DNA of 64,000 nucleotides, taken from Photobacterium galatheae (lineage in GTDB: Bacteria > Pseudomonadota > Gammaproteobacteria > Enterobacterales > Vibrionaceae). Positions 38,140 through 49,054 of the stretch are shown here, in pieces. The stretch lies in NCBI RefSeq assembly GCF_000695255.1, contig NZ_JMIB01000006.1:124001-188000 (forward strand). Reading direction: 5' to 3'. The notes under the pieces are model-generated. The model did no database searches, had not been told where the DNA came from, and saw nothing but the letters and a program-made list of their open reading frames with translations. A program made the translations under genes and the position numbers. The stretch's first letter is position 1, and the number at the start of each line of letters is the position of its first letter.

Positions 38140-40803
38140 TTACGCGAATAGCGGGTTGATCTTGTCAGCGTCGATGTCGAATTTCTTGATTGCTTCAGCA
38201 ACTGCAGATTTCTCAACATCACCACGCTTCGCCAGCTCGGTCAGAGCCGCAACAACCACGTAGCCAGCGTTCACTTCGAAGTGACGACGCAGGTTTTCAC
38301 GGCTGTCAGAACGGCCAAAGCCATCAGTACCCAGAACCTTGTAAGATTCAGCTGGGATGAAGGCACGAACCTGATCCGCGTAGTTCTTCATGTAGTCTGT
38401 TGCTGCAATCGCAGGCTCAGTACCCATCACTTCAGCGATGTAAGATACTTTCTGCTCAGCTTCTGGGTGCAGCATGTTGTAACGCTCTGCGTCCTGACCG
38501 TCACGGGCCAGTTCGTTGAATGAGGTCACAGAGAACACATCAGATGCAACGCCGTATTCGTCGCTCAGGATTTGAGCCGCTTTACGCACTTCGTTCATGA
38601 TGGTGCCGGAGCTCATCAGCTGAACTTTCGCTTTCGCACCCGCGTAAGATTCCAGCTTGTAGATACCCTTACGGATACCTTCTTCAGCACCTTCAGGCAT
38701 TGCTGGCATCGCGTAGTTTTCGTTCATCAGCGTCAGGTAGTAGAACACGTTCTCCTGCTCGCCGTACATGCGACGGATACCGTCTTGCATGATCACTGCA
38801 ACTTCGTATGCGAAAGTTGGATCGTAAGAGATACAGTTCGGGATGGTGTTTGCCATGATGTGGCTGTGACCATCTTCGTGCTGCAGACCTTCACCGTTCA
38901 GGGTTGTACGACCTGCAGTCGCACCCAGCAGGAAGCCACGTGCCTGTTGGTCACCAGCCATCCACGCCATGTCGCCCACACGCTGGAAGCCGAACATTGA
39001 GTAGTAGATGTAGAACGGAATCATTGGCAGGTCGTTGGTGCTGTATGACGTCGCAGCAGCAACCCACGAAGACATCGCACCCAGCTCATTGATACCTTCC
39101 TGCAGAACCTGACCTGCAGTGTCTTCTTTATAGTAAGACACGATATCGCGGTCTTGCGGCGTATAGTTCTGGCCGTGCGGGTTGTAGATACCGATTTGAC
39201 GGAACAGACCTTCCATACCGAAAGTACGTGCTTCGTCAGCAATGATAGGAACGATGTTCTTACCAATGTTCTTGTTCTTCAGCAGTACGTTCAGCGCACG
39301 AACGAAGCCCATGGTGGTTGAGATATCACGCTTCTGCTCTTCCAGCAGCGGTTTGAACTCTTCCAGCTCAGGAGAAACGAATTCGCCAGTGAAGTTTGGC
39401 AGACGCTTCGGCGTGTAACCGTGCAGCGCCTGACGGCGAGCGTGCAGGTATTCGAATTCTTTCGAACCTTCTTCCAGTTTCAGGTAAGGCAGGCTCTTCA
39501 CGTCTTCGTCAGAGACCAAGTCTTGCAGACCCAGACGGTCGCGCAGGTGCTGAACATGCGTCATGTCCATTTTCTTCACCTGGTGCGCAATGTTCTTACC
39601 TTCGGCAGCTTCACCCATACCATAACCTTTCACGGTCTTGGCCAGGATTACCGTTGGCTTGCCTTTGGTGTCTTGTGCGTTCTTGAACGCTGCGTACAGT
39701 TTCGAAGACTCGTGACCACCACGCTTCAGCGCGAAGATCTCGTCGTCAGTCATGTCTGCAACCAGCGCAGCCGTTTCTGGGTACTTACCGAAGAAGTGTT
39801 CACGTACGTAAGCGCCGTCTTTCGCTTTAAACGTCTGGTAGTCACCGTCGATGGTTTCGTTCATCAGCTGCAGCAGTTTACCCGAGGTATCTTTCGCCAG
39901 CAGTGAATCCCAGTTGTTACCCCAGATCACTTTCACAACGTTCCAGCCAGCACCTTTGAACAGACCTTCCAGTTCCTGGATGATCTTGCCGTTACCCATC
40001 ACTGGGCCGTCCAAACGCTGCAGGTTACAGTTGATCAGGAAGCACAGGTTGTCCAGTTTCTCACGCGCAGCGAAAGAAATTGCACCACGTGATTCTGGCT
40101 CATCCATCTCACCGTCGCCCAGGAAGGCGTAAACGCGCTGAGCAGAGGTATCTTTCATACCACGGCCGTTCAGATACTTCAGGAAACGTGCCTGATAGAT
40201 AGAAGCGATTGGACCCAGACCCATAGATACAGTCGGGAACTGCCAGAATTCAGGCATCAGTTTCGGGTGCGGATAAGAAGACAGACCTTTGCCATCAACT
40301 TCCTGACGGAAGTTGTCCAGCTGGTCTTCAGTCAGACGACCTTCAACGAAGGCACGGGAGTAGATACCCGGAGAGATGTGACCTTGATAGTAAACCAGGT
40401 CGCCACCATCGGTCTCGTTTGATGCGCGGAAGAAGTGGTTAAAGCACACTTCGTAGAAAGCAGCAGAAGACTGGAAAGAAGCCATGTGGCCACCCAGCTC
40501 CAGATCTTTCTTAGAAGCACGCAGTACGATCATCACAGCGTTCCAGCGGATAATTGCACGAATACGGCGTTCCAGCGTGGTATCACCCGGATAAGCCGGC
40601 TCTTGCGCCGAAGGAATGGTATTGATGTAGTTGGTGGTAATGCCAGTCGGCATGTCGACACCATCCAGACGAGCTTTTTCCAGCACTTGCTCCAGCAGGT
40701 ACTGTGCGCGCTCTACACCTTCTTCACGAACGACGGACTCCAGGGCTGCTAGCCACTCTTGGGTCTCCAGTGCGTCCACGTCATTCTTCATGACTTCAGA
40801 CAT
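38140..40803 (-). CDS. aceE: Pyruvate dehydrogenase E1 component
   Basis: 887 residues, the same length as E. coli AceE; the thiamine-diphosphate enzyme that decarboxylates pyruvate and feeds acetyl groups to AceF. The cofactor-binding stretch GDGEMDEPES...NLQRLDGPV and the region ASFQSSAAFYEVCFNHF, with active-site His, match the homodimeric E1 type. The start follows AAAGGA. It is the first structural gene after pdhR. Confidence 0.98.
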   Translation of the reverse strand: MSEVMKNDVDALETQEWLAALESVVREEGVERAQYLLEQVLEKARLDGVDMPTGITTNYINTIPSAQEPAYPGDTTLERRIRAIIRWNAVMIVLRASKKDLELGGHMASFQSSAAFYEVCFNHFFRASNETDGGDLVYYQGHISPGIYSRAFVEGRLTEDQLDNFRQEVDGKGLSSYPHPKLMPEFWQFPTVSMGLGPIASIYQARFLKYLNGRGMKDTSAQRVYAFLGDGEMDEPESRGAISFAAREKLDNLCFLINCNLQRLDGPVMGNGKIIQELEGLFKGAGWNVVKVIWGNNWDSLLAKDTSGKLLQLMNETIDGDYQTFKAKDGAYVREHFFGKYPETAALVADMTDDEIFALKRGGHESSKLYAAFKNAQDTKGKPTVILAKTVKGYGMGEAAEGKNIAHQVKKMDMTHVQHLRDRLGLQDLVSDEDVKSLPYLKLEEGSKEFEYLHARRQALHGYTPKRLPNFTGEFVSPELEEFKPLLEEQKRDISTTMGFVRALNVLLKNKNIGKNIVPIIADEARTFGMEGLFRQIGIYNPHGQNYTPQDRDIVSYYKEDTAGQVLQEGINELGAMSSWVAAATSYSTNDLPMIPFYIYYSMFGFQRVGDMAWMAGDQQARGFLLGATAGRTTLNGEGLQHEDGHSHIMANTIPNCISYDPTFAYEVAVIMQDGIRRMYGEQENVFYYLTLMNENYAMPAMPEGAEEGIRKGIYKLESYAGAKAKVQLMSSGTIMNEVRKAAQILSDEYGVASDVFSVTSFNELARDGQDAERYNMLHPEAEQKVSYIAEVMGTEPAIAATDYMKNYADQVRAFIPAESYKVLGTDGFGRSDSRENLRRHFEVNAGYVVVAALTELAKRGDVEKSAVAEAIKKFDIDADKINPLFA

Positions 40804-40907
40804 GCGATCTATCCTTTCGTTGATATTCTACAAAACTAGGGTCTTGGGTTTGCCCCTAACAATGTCGCGACTGTTTGATACCGACCTCGGCTTATATGAG
40901 GGAGGTA

Positions 40908-41681
40908 TTAATCCAGCCCGTCCTTGCGTTGTTGAATCCTGCGAAGAGAGCGTTCACGTCTGCTGTCTTCCAGAGTTAAATCCAACAATGTTTCCTCGAT
41001 ATAAGCCAAATGTGCATGCGATGCTTCTCGCGCCATTTCCGGCTGACCGGAAACGATCGCATGCACAATGTCGGCTCGGTGCTTGCTCACCTTCTCCACC
41101 ACCTCAGGGCGACGGTTCAGGAGTTCAAAGTTTTGGTATACGTTTTGCTCCAGCAATGGGGCGAGACTGCGGATGATATGCAGCAGAACCAGATTGTGTG
41201 CGGATTCGGTCACCGCAATCAGGTACTGCATGACAGCGGCAGCTTCAGACTTCAGATCGCCCTGTTGCTGAGCTTCCTGTATCCGGCTGTGACAGTCACG
41301 GATACGGTCAAAATCTTCTTCATTACCGCGCAGGGCAGCATAGTAAGCCGCCAGCCCTTCCAGAGCATGGCGTGATTCCAGTAAATCGAGTTGTGTTTCA
41401 GGGTGGGCCGCCAGTAAATCCAGCAGCGGGTCAGAAAAGCTTTGCCATAACTGATCAGAGACAAAGGTGCCGCCGCCCTGACGACGGATCAGCAGATGTT
41501 TGACTTCTAAGCGTTGAATCGCTTCACGAACCGATGGACGTGAAACGTCAAACTGCCGCGCTAACTCTCGTTCAGGCGGCAGTTGGTGTCCGGGGGACCA
41601 GATCCCCTCCAGAATCAGTCGCTCAAGTTCCTGCTCAATGACGTCTGAGAGCTTGGCTTGGCGGATACGCTTATAAGTCAT
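40908..41681 (-). CDS. pdhR: Pyruvate dehydrogenase complex repressor
   Basis: A 257-residue GntR/FadR-type regulator. The winged helix-turn-helix (1-75) contains [26 protein letters not shown]; the C-terminal FadR-like domain binds pyruvate in E. coli, which releases the repressor from DNA. It lies 104 bp upstream of aceE on the same strand, and near-perfect PdhR boxes lie in its own upstream region, consistent with autorepression. Confidence 0.97.
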   Translation of the reverse strand: MTYKRIRQAKLSDVIEQELERLILEGIWSPGHQLPPERELARQFDVSRPSVREAIQRLEVKHLLIRRQGGGTFVSDQLWQSFSDPLLDLLAAHPETQLDLLESRHALEGLAAYYAALRGNEEDFDRIRDCHSRIQEAQQQGDLKSEAAAVMQYLIAVTESAHNLVLLHIIRSLAPLLEQNVYQNFELLNRRPEVVEKVSKHRADIVHAIVSGQPEMAREASHAHLAYIEETLLDLTLEDSRRERSLRRIQQRKDGLD

Positions 41682-41738
41682 TTATATCGTTCTGCTTCTT
41701 GTATTTTTTTATCTTACAACTCGACCCTGCGACCGGTT

Positions 41739-41755
41739 AATTGGTCATACCAATT
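41739..41755. promoter_or_regulatory. PdhR operator upstream of pdhR
   Basis: AATTGGTCATACCAATT contains the full consensus ATTGGTnnnACCAAT with no mismatch, 58 bp before the pdhR start. Confidence 0.9.
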
Positions 41756-41927
41756 TAACTATATACAGAAATTTTACAGAAATAATTGAAGATGTCTACC
41801 GACAACTTGATACAGGTCATGGCCGAATTGAAAGCAAATATTCCCTTTCAGCGGACGAAAAGCCAAAAATTATGGCAACTTTAGACTAGTTTTCCGTGTG
41901 TTGCGAACAAGATTCACGGAAAAGGTT

Positions 41928-41943
41928 AATGGTCAGACCAATT
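41928..41943. promoter_or_regulatory. Second PdhR-like operator between ampD and pdhR
   Basis: AATGGTCAGACCAATT matches the PdhR consensus with one base changed in the left half. It lies about 190 bp upstream of the first box in AT-rich DNA without a gene (41682-42004), so looping between the sites is possible. Confidence 0.6.
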
Positions 41944-42004
41944 ATTTAACATTTCTGTCACAATGGGAAATATGTCAATTTTTGTAAAAGACTCCCAAAA
42001 TTTT

Positions 42005-42559
42005 TTAATCATTGAGCGCAGTTTTATAGCGTCGCCAATCAAAAGCCAATCCTGGATCGGTTTTTCGGCCGGGTGCAATAAATTCATGGCCGGTGATCCG
42101 TGTCCGGGAGATCTTCGGATAAGCCGTTTGCAGTGCCCGGGTGAGTGCTGTCAGGGTGTCATACTGTGCTGAGGTATAAGGCAAGGTATCTGTCCCTTCC
42201 AGTTCGATCCCTATTGAGAAGTCATTACACTTCTCCCGGCCATCAAACTCAGACCTACCGGCATGCCAGGCTCTGGCATGAAAAGGCACAAACTGCACCA
42301 CTTCCCCATCCCGGCGGATCAGACAATGCGCAGACACACGTAACTGATGAATCTCTGCAAAGTAAGGATGCTCAGCCGGATCCAGAGTACCGGTAAACAG
42401 CTGCTCAATATACGGGCCGCCAAACTGACCCGGCGGCAGGCTGATGTTGTGGATCACCAGCAACGAAATATCCTGCTCATCTTCCCGTACGTCGTAATAC
42501 GGTGAAGGCACATGTCGTCCCTGCGCCAGCCAGTGTTCTGAATTGATCGTCAAAACCAT
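42005..42559 (-). CDS. ampD: 1,6-anhydro-N-acetylmuramyl-L-alanine amidase
   Basis: A 184-residue cytoplasmic zinc amidase that removes the peptide from anhydro-muropeptides during wall recycling; loss raises AmpC in species with ampR. Zinc ligands are H37 in VIHNISLPPG and the His and Asp of ITGHEFIAPGRKTDPG, with the substrate region RVSAHCLIRRDG. The ATG at 42559 is chosen by the family start and AGGCA upstream; a longer frame to 42658 is not family-like. It is divergent from nadC. ampE, often downstream in enterobacteria, is absent here. Confidence 0.95.
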   Translation of the reverse strand: MVLTINSEHWLAQGRHVPSPYYDVREDEQDISLLVIHNISLPPGQFGGPYIEQLFTGTLDPAEHPYFAEIHQLRVSAHCLIRRDGEVVQFVPFHARAWHAGRSEFDGREKCNDFSIGIELEGTDTLPYTSAQYDTLTALTRALQTAYPKISRTRITGHEFIAPGRKTDPGLAFDWRRYKTALND

Positions 42560-42665
42560 AAGATTGCCTGTGATCGGTTTGTGATTCAGATGCCAAGCAT
42601 AAAACCAGTCCCCCCTCTCACTCAACCTGAGAATGCCTTCCCCTTGCCAGCATCTCACAGTATGA

Positions 42666-43607
<942 letters not shown>

Positions 43608-43676
43608 GCGATTCTAATAAGCATTGCTTGCTCATCGAGTCGCAGAAAACAAAAAACAATAACAAAAAACAATAAA

Positions 43677-43705
43677 TAAAAGGGAGCGCATAGCGCTCCC
43701 TTTTA
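43677..43705. terminator. Bidirectional terminator between nadC and glpQ
   Basis: AAAAGGGAGCGC/GCGCTCCCTTTT pair around ATA, serving both convergent genes. Confidence 0.9.
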
Positions 43706-43729
43706 AATCGGTCTTACTTCACGTTGTAA

Positions 43730-44800
43730 TTAACCACGATTCAGGAAAGACACCGCTTTGTCCGGGAAGTCGGTAAACACGCCGTCTACTTTCACTTTGT
43801 TGTAGAACACGTCCAGCATGTCATCGAAGTTCTCAGCGTAAGGCGCAATGCGGCCTTCATCTGCACGGAAAGTATATGGGTGGACGACCAGACCAGCCGT
43901 TTTTGCATCTTTCATCAACGGCAGGATGATCAGGTTGTCTTTGGTTGACTTGTCATCAACCAGCATTGGCTTCCAAGGACCGATGCCGTCAGCATACTGA
44001 GCCACTTTTTTCATGCCGCCTTTTTCATACATCCAGTCATAGTTGTATGGTGTGGCTTTGTCACCTTTATACACCATGGTTTCGTTCCAGTCGGTATAAG
44101 CCATCAGCTGAACCAGATTCAGATCCATCTTCATCGCCGGCATCAGCTCATCATTGATGCGCTTCAGCTCGATTGGGTCAAAACACTGAACGAAAGCTTT
44201 GTCATCTTTGCTGTCGTAGCCATATTCTTTCAGCACTTTCAGGACCGCTTTTGAAATGTCCTTCCCTTCATGGCGATGGAACCAAGGCGCTTTGATTTCC
44301 GGATAAAGACCGATGTTGTAACCCAGCGATTTGTTCAACCCTTGGATCAGCTCGATTTCTTCTTGCAGCGTCGGAACGGTGAAAGACGATTTCCACAGTG
44401 GGAAACGCTGCGGGAAGCCCGCGACTTTCTTGCCTTCTTTATCAATATTGAAACCTTCAGTCAGCTTCAGACCTTTGATTTCTGCCAGTGTAAAGTCGAT
44501 CGCGTAATAGCGGCCGTCTGCACGGGCACGATCCGGATACTGCTCCGCAACATCAGTCACACGATCCAGAAAATGGTCGTGCAGAACCACCAGCTGGTCA
44601 TCTTTGGTCATCACTACATCCTGCTCGATGTAGTCCGGCTTCATCGCATAAGCCATGGCTTTGGCTTCCAGCGTGTGCTCCGGCAGGTAACCTGAAGCAC
44701 CGCGGTGTGCAATCACCAGTGGATCAGCCAGTGATACGGAAGAAAAAGTCAATGCAGCTAGTGATAAGCCAATAACGTTTAATTTCATGTTGTTATCCAT
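43730..44800 (-). CDS. glpQ: Periplasmic glycerophosphodiester phosphodiesterase
   Basis: A 356-residue enzyme that splits glycerophosphodiesters from phospholipid breakdown into glycerol-3-phosphate and an alcohol. A signal peptide (MKLNVIGLSLAALTFSSVSLA) precedes the GDPD motif IAHRGASGYLPEHTLEA with the catalytic His, the metal-binding EQD, and VVLHDHFLDR with the second His. The start may be ATG 44800 or ATG 44788; the second gives a compact signal peptide. No glpT follows here. A hairpin AGGCCGT/ACGGCCT (44823-44848) in the leader is followed by TTTT and may attenuate transcription. Confidence 0.94.
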   Translation of the reverse strand: MDNNMKLNVIGLSLAALTFSSVSLADPLVIAHRGASGYLPEHTLEAKAMAYAMKPDYIEQDVVMTKDDQLVVLHDHFLDRVTDVAEQYPDRARADGRYYAIDFTLAEIKGLKLTEGFNIDKEGKKVAGFPQRFPLWKSSFTVPTLQEEIELIQGLNKSLGYNIGLYPEIKAPWFHRHEGKDISKAVLKVLKEYGYDSKDDKAFVQCFDPIELKRINDELMPAMKMDLNLVQLMAYTDWNETMVYKGDKATPYNYDWMYEKGGMKKVAQYADGIGPWKPMLVDDKSTKDNLIILPLMKDAKTAGLVVHPYTFRADEGRIAPYAENFDDMLDVFYNKVKVDGVFTDFPDKAVSFLNRG

Positions 44801-44848
44801 CTTTTAATACTCAGACGCGAAAAGGCCGTCACAAATATGAAACGGCCT

Positions 44849-45572
44849 GAATAATATAAAAATTAAAGCGATCAGTCAGGTAATCGCCTCACATCCGCTT
44901 TTGGGTGAGAATCTAAACGCGCGTCAGTTCAGACATACACAGGCAGCTCAAAATATCTTATCCGCGGTCAATCTTTTGGTTTTGTTTGTTTTTGATAGAT
45001 CACAGCGGGTCAGTTTGGCATTGGCTGTTGCAATCAACGGCAACCGCTTGAACCAGAACTCATTCCTGAAGCGGGTTTCCCCAGAGTCTGCCGATCTGAC
45101 TCGGTCCACTTTTGTCCGAAACAGAAGCATTTTCAGGAAAATAACGCCAGACAGACGGTCGCGCTCCATGATGGTCCTCATCTCTTTGAGCGAGTGAGCC
45201 TATTGATTGAGAAGACGAAAGTAAATATTTTCGATTTAACTCATCCCCCATCTGTGATCTGAGCTTGATATTCAAAAGAACACATAGGAAGTCTGCTTTC
45301 CTTTTTCAATCTGTTTTCTTGCTCTTTCGAAAGATATACACAAGGTTCCTTCAATGGCGGTATGCCTGAAAGCGATTGAACCTGCGCTTTTCTCTGTGCC
45401 GTGATTCCCCGTACCCATGTTCAGGCGATGGAGACACCTCCAGCGCTCCCATGCAATTGTTCTCCCTTTCAACTGCCCGTTTGAAGGTGGCCGGAAAATC
45501 CTGTGTTAGCGCTTTTCTGACGCCCCTCACTCCCTATTCTTGCTGCGTTTTTTCCATGAAAGGCACACAGCA
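44849..45572. other. Gene-free region between glpQ and pilA
   Basis: About 720 bp with no convincing gene. Short open frames exist on both strands (for example 45060-45275 and 45272-45472 on the minus strand) but have no ribosome sites, family motifs or coherent starts that I can recognise. No tRNA, IS end or clear terminator was seen. It contains the upstream region of pilA and could hold a regulatory RNA. Confidence 0.4.
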
Positions 45573-46064
45573 ATGACCCAATACAGTGGATTCACCTTAA
45601 TTGAACTGATGATTGTCGTGGCAATTATCAGCATCCTGACCGCCTTTGCCATGCCGGCTTATCAAGGCTATACCCAGCGTGCCCATGCAACTGAAATGCT
45701 GCATGCTGCCACCGCGATGAAAACAGCCGTCAGCCTGTGCCTGATGACCCGACAGGTCTCGGGCGCATCCCGAACCCTCGACTGCCAAAGCGGCCGCAAT
45801 GGTGTGCCCGATTCACAGCAATTCAATAAGGGGAATGGGGACAGTTTCGAAATCCGCTCAACGGTCACAGCAACACAAACCGGAAGCCAGCTCAGCGTTC
45901 GTGATGGCAGTGGCGTGATCGCCAGTATTCCGAAAGGTCGCAACAAAGGCAGCCTACCCGTCAATACGGAAATCCGGCTCCTGCCGGATAACAGTCAGCA
46001 CGGCATCGTCTGGACGACACAATGTGCCGGAGATGATCATGCTCACTTCTGTCCGGGGAACTGA
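45573..46064 (+). CDS. pilA: Type IV major pilin
   Basis: A 163-residue type IVa prepilin. The leader MTQYSG is followed by the cleavage/methylation site [14 protein letters not shown], with Glu at mature position 5, and a hydrophobic helix to about residue 40. Two Cys in the last 20 residues ([10 protein letters not shown]) can form the disulfide that bounds the D-region; another pair, Cys-62 region and DCQSG, lies in the middle. The ATG at 45573 has AAAGG upstream. Start of pilABCD; PilD made downstream cleaves it. Such pili serve adhesion, competence or twitching. Confidence 0.93.
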   Translation: MTQYSGFTLIELMIVVAIISILTAFAMPAYQGYTQRAHATEMLHAATAMKTAVSLCLMTRQVSGASRTLDCQSGRNGVPDSQQFNKGNGDSFEIRSTVTATQTGSQLSVRDGSGVIASIPKGRNKGSLPVNTEIRLLPDNSQHGIVWTTQCAGDDHAHFCPGN

Positions 46065-46067
46065 ATC

Positions 46068-47765
46068 ATGACCCATTCGCTCCTTTCTGCTCTGCATCAG
46101 GCTAGCCTGATATCACAATCCGAAATCGACCGGGTACAGTATGAAGTCCGACAACATCGCACCGGGATTCCCGAGGCGCTCATCCGGACAGGTGTATTCA
46201 GCGACAGGGATCTCGCGCGGCATCTTGCCAACCTGTTCTCCCTGCCGGTGGCGGATGTCCATCAGTTTGACTATCAGGCTCTGTGTCAACAGCTGGCCAT
46301 CCGGCCACTGATTGAAAGGCATCGTATTCTGCCGCTGGCAATCGACAACGATGTTCTGACACTGGGAATTGCCGATCCCACCGAAACCAGTAGTCTGGAC
46401 GAATGCCGTTTTGCAACGGGCCTGACCGTTCAGCCCCTCCTGTTGCCGTTACAGCAACTGGAGAATGCGATTCGGCGAGTGTATGGTCAACCGCTTACCA
46501 GCACACTCAACATGGCCCCTGTCAGTGAACAGGAACTGGCGCAGTTGGCTGAGCCTTCAGCACGGACTGATACAAGCCCGGATGACGATGATGCACCGGT
46601 CAGCCGCTACCTGAATCAGCTCCTGCTGGACGCGATACGGCGACAGGCTTCCGACATCCATCTTGAACCTTTCGAGCAATCCTGCCGGATCCGTTTCCGT
46701 TGTGATGGTCTGCTGCTGATCTATGCCTCCCCACCCGCCGATTTAGCGGTCCGGTTGGCTGCCCGGCTCAAAATCCTCGCCCGGCTGAATATTGCCGAGC
46801 GCCGTCTGCCACAGGATGGTCGGTTCAGGCTCACGCTGAACCAGAGCCTGACGGTCGACATGCGTGTATCCACCCTTCCGGCACAATGGGGAGAAAAAAT
46901 TGTGCTCAGGCTGCTCGACAATAATCACATCCCGCTTTCACTGGCGCATCTCGGCTACACGGATGCCCAGCGCCACGCATTTGAGCAGGCGCTCGAACGC
47001 CCACAAGGGCTGATTCTGGTCACTGGTCCCACCGGCAGTGGGAAAACACTGTCCCTTTATGCCGGACTGAGCTGGCTGAACCAGGAGCACCGGAATATCT
47101 GCACGGCGGAAGATCCCGTGGAGATCCAACTGCCGGGGATCAATCAGCTCCAGATCAACCCGGCGATTGGACTCAACTTTTCAACCGCCCTGCGCACTTT
47201 TCTCCGCCAGGATCCAGATGTCCTCATGATTGGCGAGATCCGCGATCAGGAAACGGCATCGATGGCCGTCAGAGCTGCACAAACCGGACACTTGGTGCTT
47301 TCCACCCTGCATACCAATTCTGCAGCAGACACTCTGACCCGACTGGGCCATCTAGGGATTGCGCCTTACGAACTCGGCGCTTCAGTGAGCCTGATCATTG
47401 CCCAACGTCTGGTGCGCTGTCTGTGCCAACATTGCCGGCAACCTGCCCCGATCCCCCCTCAGATGCAAAACTTTCCTGATATTCCACCCGACATCCCAGC
47501 GACCTTTTACGAAGCCCACCCAAATGGCTGCGAGCACTGCAATCAGGGGTATCTGGGCCGGACCGGCCTGTTTGAACTCTGCACAACCGATCCATTAGCA
47601 GCGACGGCTGAAAACACGTTCACCATCACTCAAACCCGAGTCGATGGCTTGTCTCTGGAGGCCGCCGGGATCCGACTTCTGTGCCAGGGCCTCACCAGCC
47701 TGAATGAGCTGCGCCGCGTGCTGCCAACCGATCCCCTCACCCAGTTCACTGGCACTGCACCATGA
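46068..47765 (+). CDS. pilB: Type IV pilus extension ATPase
   Basis: A 565-residue GspE/PilB-type hexameric ATPase that powers pilus assembly on the cytoplasmic face. The N-terminal MshEN-type domain (about 1-150) is followed by the core with Walker A GPTGSGKT (320-327), Asp and His boxes, and the tetracysteine zinc motif CLCQHC...GCEHCNQGYLGRTGLFE. Three bases separate it from pilA, and its end overlaps pilC by 4 bp. Confidence 0.96.
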   Translation: MTHSLLSALHQASLISQSEIDRVQYEVRQHRTGIPEALIRTGVFSDRDLARHLANLFSLPVADVHQFDYQALCQQLAIRPLIERHRILPLAIDNDVLTLGIADPTETSSLDECRFATGLTVQPLLLPLQQLENAIRRVYGQPLTSTLNMAPVSEQELAQLAEPSARTDTSPDDDDAPVSRYLNQLLLDAIRRQASDIHLEPFEQSCRIRFRCDGLLLIYASPPADLAVRLAARLKILARLNIAERRLPQDGRFRLTLNQSLTVDMRVSTLPAQWGEKIVLRLLDNNHIPLSLAHLGYTDAQRHAFEQALERPQGLILVTGPTGSGKTLSLYAGLSWLNQEHRNICTAEDPVEIQLPGINQLQINPAIGLNFSTALRTFLRQDPDVLMIGEIRDQETASMAVRAAQTGHLVLSTLHTNSAADTLTRLGHLGIAPYELGASVSLIIAQRLVRCLCQHCRQPAPIPPQMQNFPDIPPDIPATFYEAHPNGCEHCNQGYLGRTGLFELCTTDPLAATAENTFTITQTRVDGLSLEAAGIRLLCQGLTSLNELRRVLPTDPLTQFTGTAP

Positions 47766-48982
47766 AACCACCAGCACAATTGAATTATTACTTCTGGCGC
47801 GGAAAACAACAGAGCGGTCAGCGTATTCAGGGGCTGACTGTCGCCTACCATCCGGAAGAGATCGCACAATTGCTGAAAGCAAGCCGGATCACCCTGCTGT
47901 CAGTCCATCGACGAAGGCCGGGCTGGCTGACCCGGCGACGCCATGATCTCAGGCAACAGGATCTGACTCAGCTTCTGCGTCAGTTGGGGATTTTGCTTCA
48001 TGCCTCACTACCGCTTGCCAGCGCCCTGACACTCCTGGCCCGTGAACAATCCCGAAAAGCGCCCGCGGCACTCCTGCGCCGTTTAAGCTCACAGGTCGCA
48101 TCAGGGCATCCGCTATCCGATGCGCTATCCGATGCTTTACCCTATCCGGACACCACCGTCAGCAGTCTGCTCACAGCCGGCGAACAGGCCGGACAACTGC
48201 CACAAATGCTGGCCCAAATCGCGACCTACCGTGAGCAGTCGCAGACCTTACAGCGCAACATGACGCAAGCTCTGGTTTATCCCGCAGTTGTCTGTCTGGT
48301 TGCAGCGGCAGTCACCACACTGATGCTGACCTGGGTGATCCCCCAGTTTGCCAGCTTGTTTGCCAGCATGGGGAGTCAACTTCCCTGGCTGACCCAAATG
48401 GTGCTCACGCTCTCCGAGCGTTTCAGAGAATTCGGCTGGCCAATCGCCGTGATCACCATTTTGCTGATAATGTGCACCCGTCATTTCTACCGACGCAATC
48501 ACAAATGGCAGACCCGCCTCCATCGGTTCGGATTGCGTTGTCCGATACTCGGCCCACTCTGGCAACTGGCTGCGGAAGCCAAATTTACCCGCACACTGGG
48601 GATCACTTTTCAGGCCGGTGTGCCCCTCCTGAATGGTCTGGAACTGGCCGCCGCCACCTGCGGGAACCGAGTCTTAGAGCAGGCTTATCACGAGGCCTCC
48701 CGACACGTTTCTTCCGGACAACCACTGCATCAGGCGCTCCGGCAACACACCTGTCTCTCAGCACGCCTGATCCACATGGTGATGGTCGGAGAAGAAACCG
48801 GCCAGCTCGACAACCTGTTGCTCAGACTGGCGGATCAGAATGACAACGCCCTGTCTCATCAGCTCAAAACACTCACCACCCTCACAGAGCCAGTGCTGAT
48901 TCTCTTCATCGGCGTCCTGGTCGGCACTTTACTCCTGGCCATGTACTTACCGGTCTTCGATTTAATGAAAGTCGTGGGATAA
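47762..48982 (+). CDS. pilC: Type IV pilus inner-membrane platform protein
   Basis: 406 residues with two T2SF domains, the first after about residue 60 and the second after about 265, and three membrane segments (around 170, 220 and 385). Family features include TQLLRQLGILLHASLPL and AKFTRTLGITFQAGVPLLNGLE. It couples PilB motion to pilin insertion. Start codon overlaps the pilB end (ATGA-type overlap). Confidence 0.95.
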   Translation: MKPPAQLNYYFWRGKQQSGQRIQGLTVAYHPEEIAQLLKASRITLLSVHRRRPGWLTRRRHDLRQQDLTQLLRQLGILLHASLPLASALTLLAREQSRKAPAALLRRLSSQVASGHPLSDALSDALPYPDTTVSSLLTAGEQAGQLPQMLAQIATYREQSQTLQRNMTQALVYPAVVCLVAAAVTTLMLTWVIPQFASLFASMGSQLPWLTQMVLTLSERFREFGWPIAVITILLIMCTRHFYRRNHKWQTRLHRFGLRCPILGPLWQLAAEAKFTRTLGITFQAGVPLLNGLELAAATCGNRVLEQAYHEASRHVSSGQPLHQALRQHTCLSARLIHMVMVGEETGQLDNLLLRLADQNDNALSHQLKTLTTLTEPVLILFIGVLVGTLLLAMYLPVFDLMKVVG

Positions 48983-49054
48983 CTCGCGACAAGCAGCATA
49001 TTCAGGCTAAAATAGCCTTTTGTTGCGATAACTTGACGGAAATTGAGTCTTCTC

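Noticed and set aside
36249..40803. Long open frames antisense to aceE and aceF
   Set aside because: They mirror the codon bias of strongly expressed genes and of the Ala/Pro linkers; the sense frames are unambiguous.
45060..45472. Small minus-strand proteins before pilA
   Set aside because: They lack ribosome sites and any family pattern and look like chance open frames.
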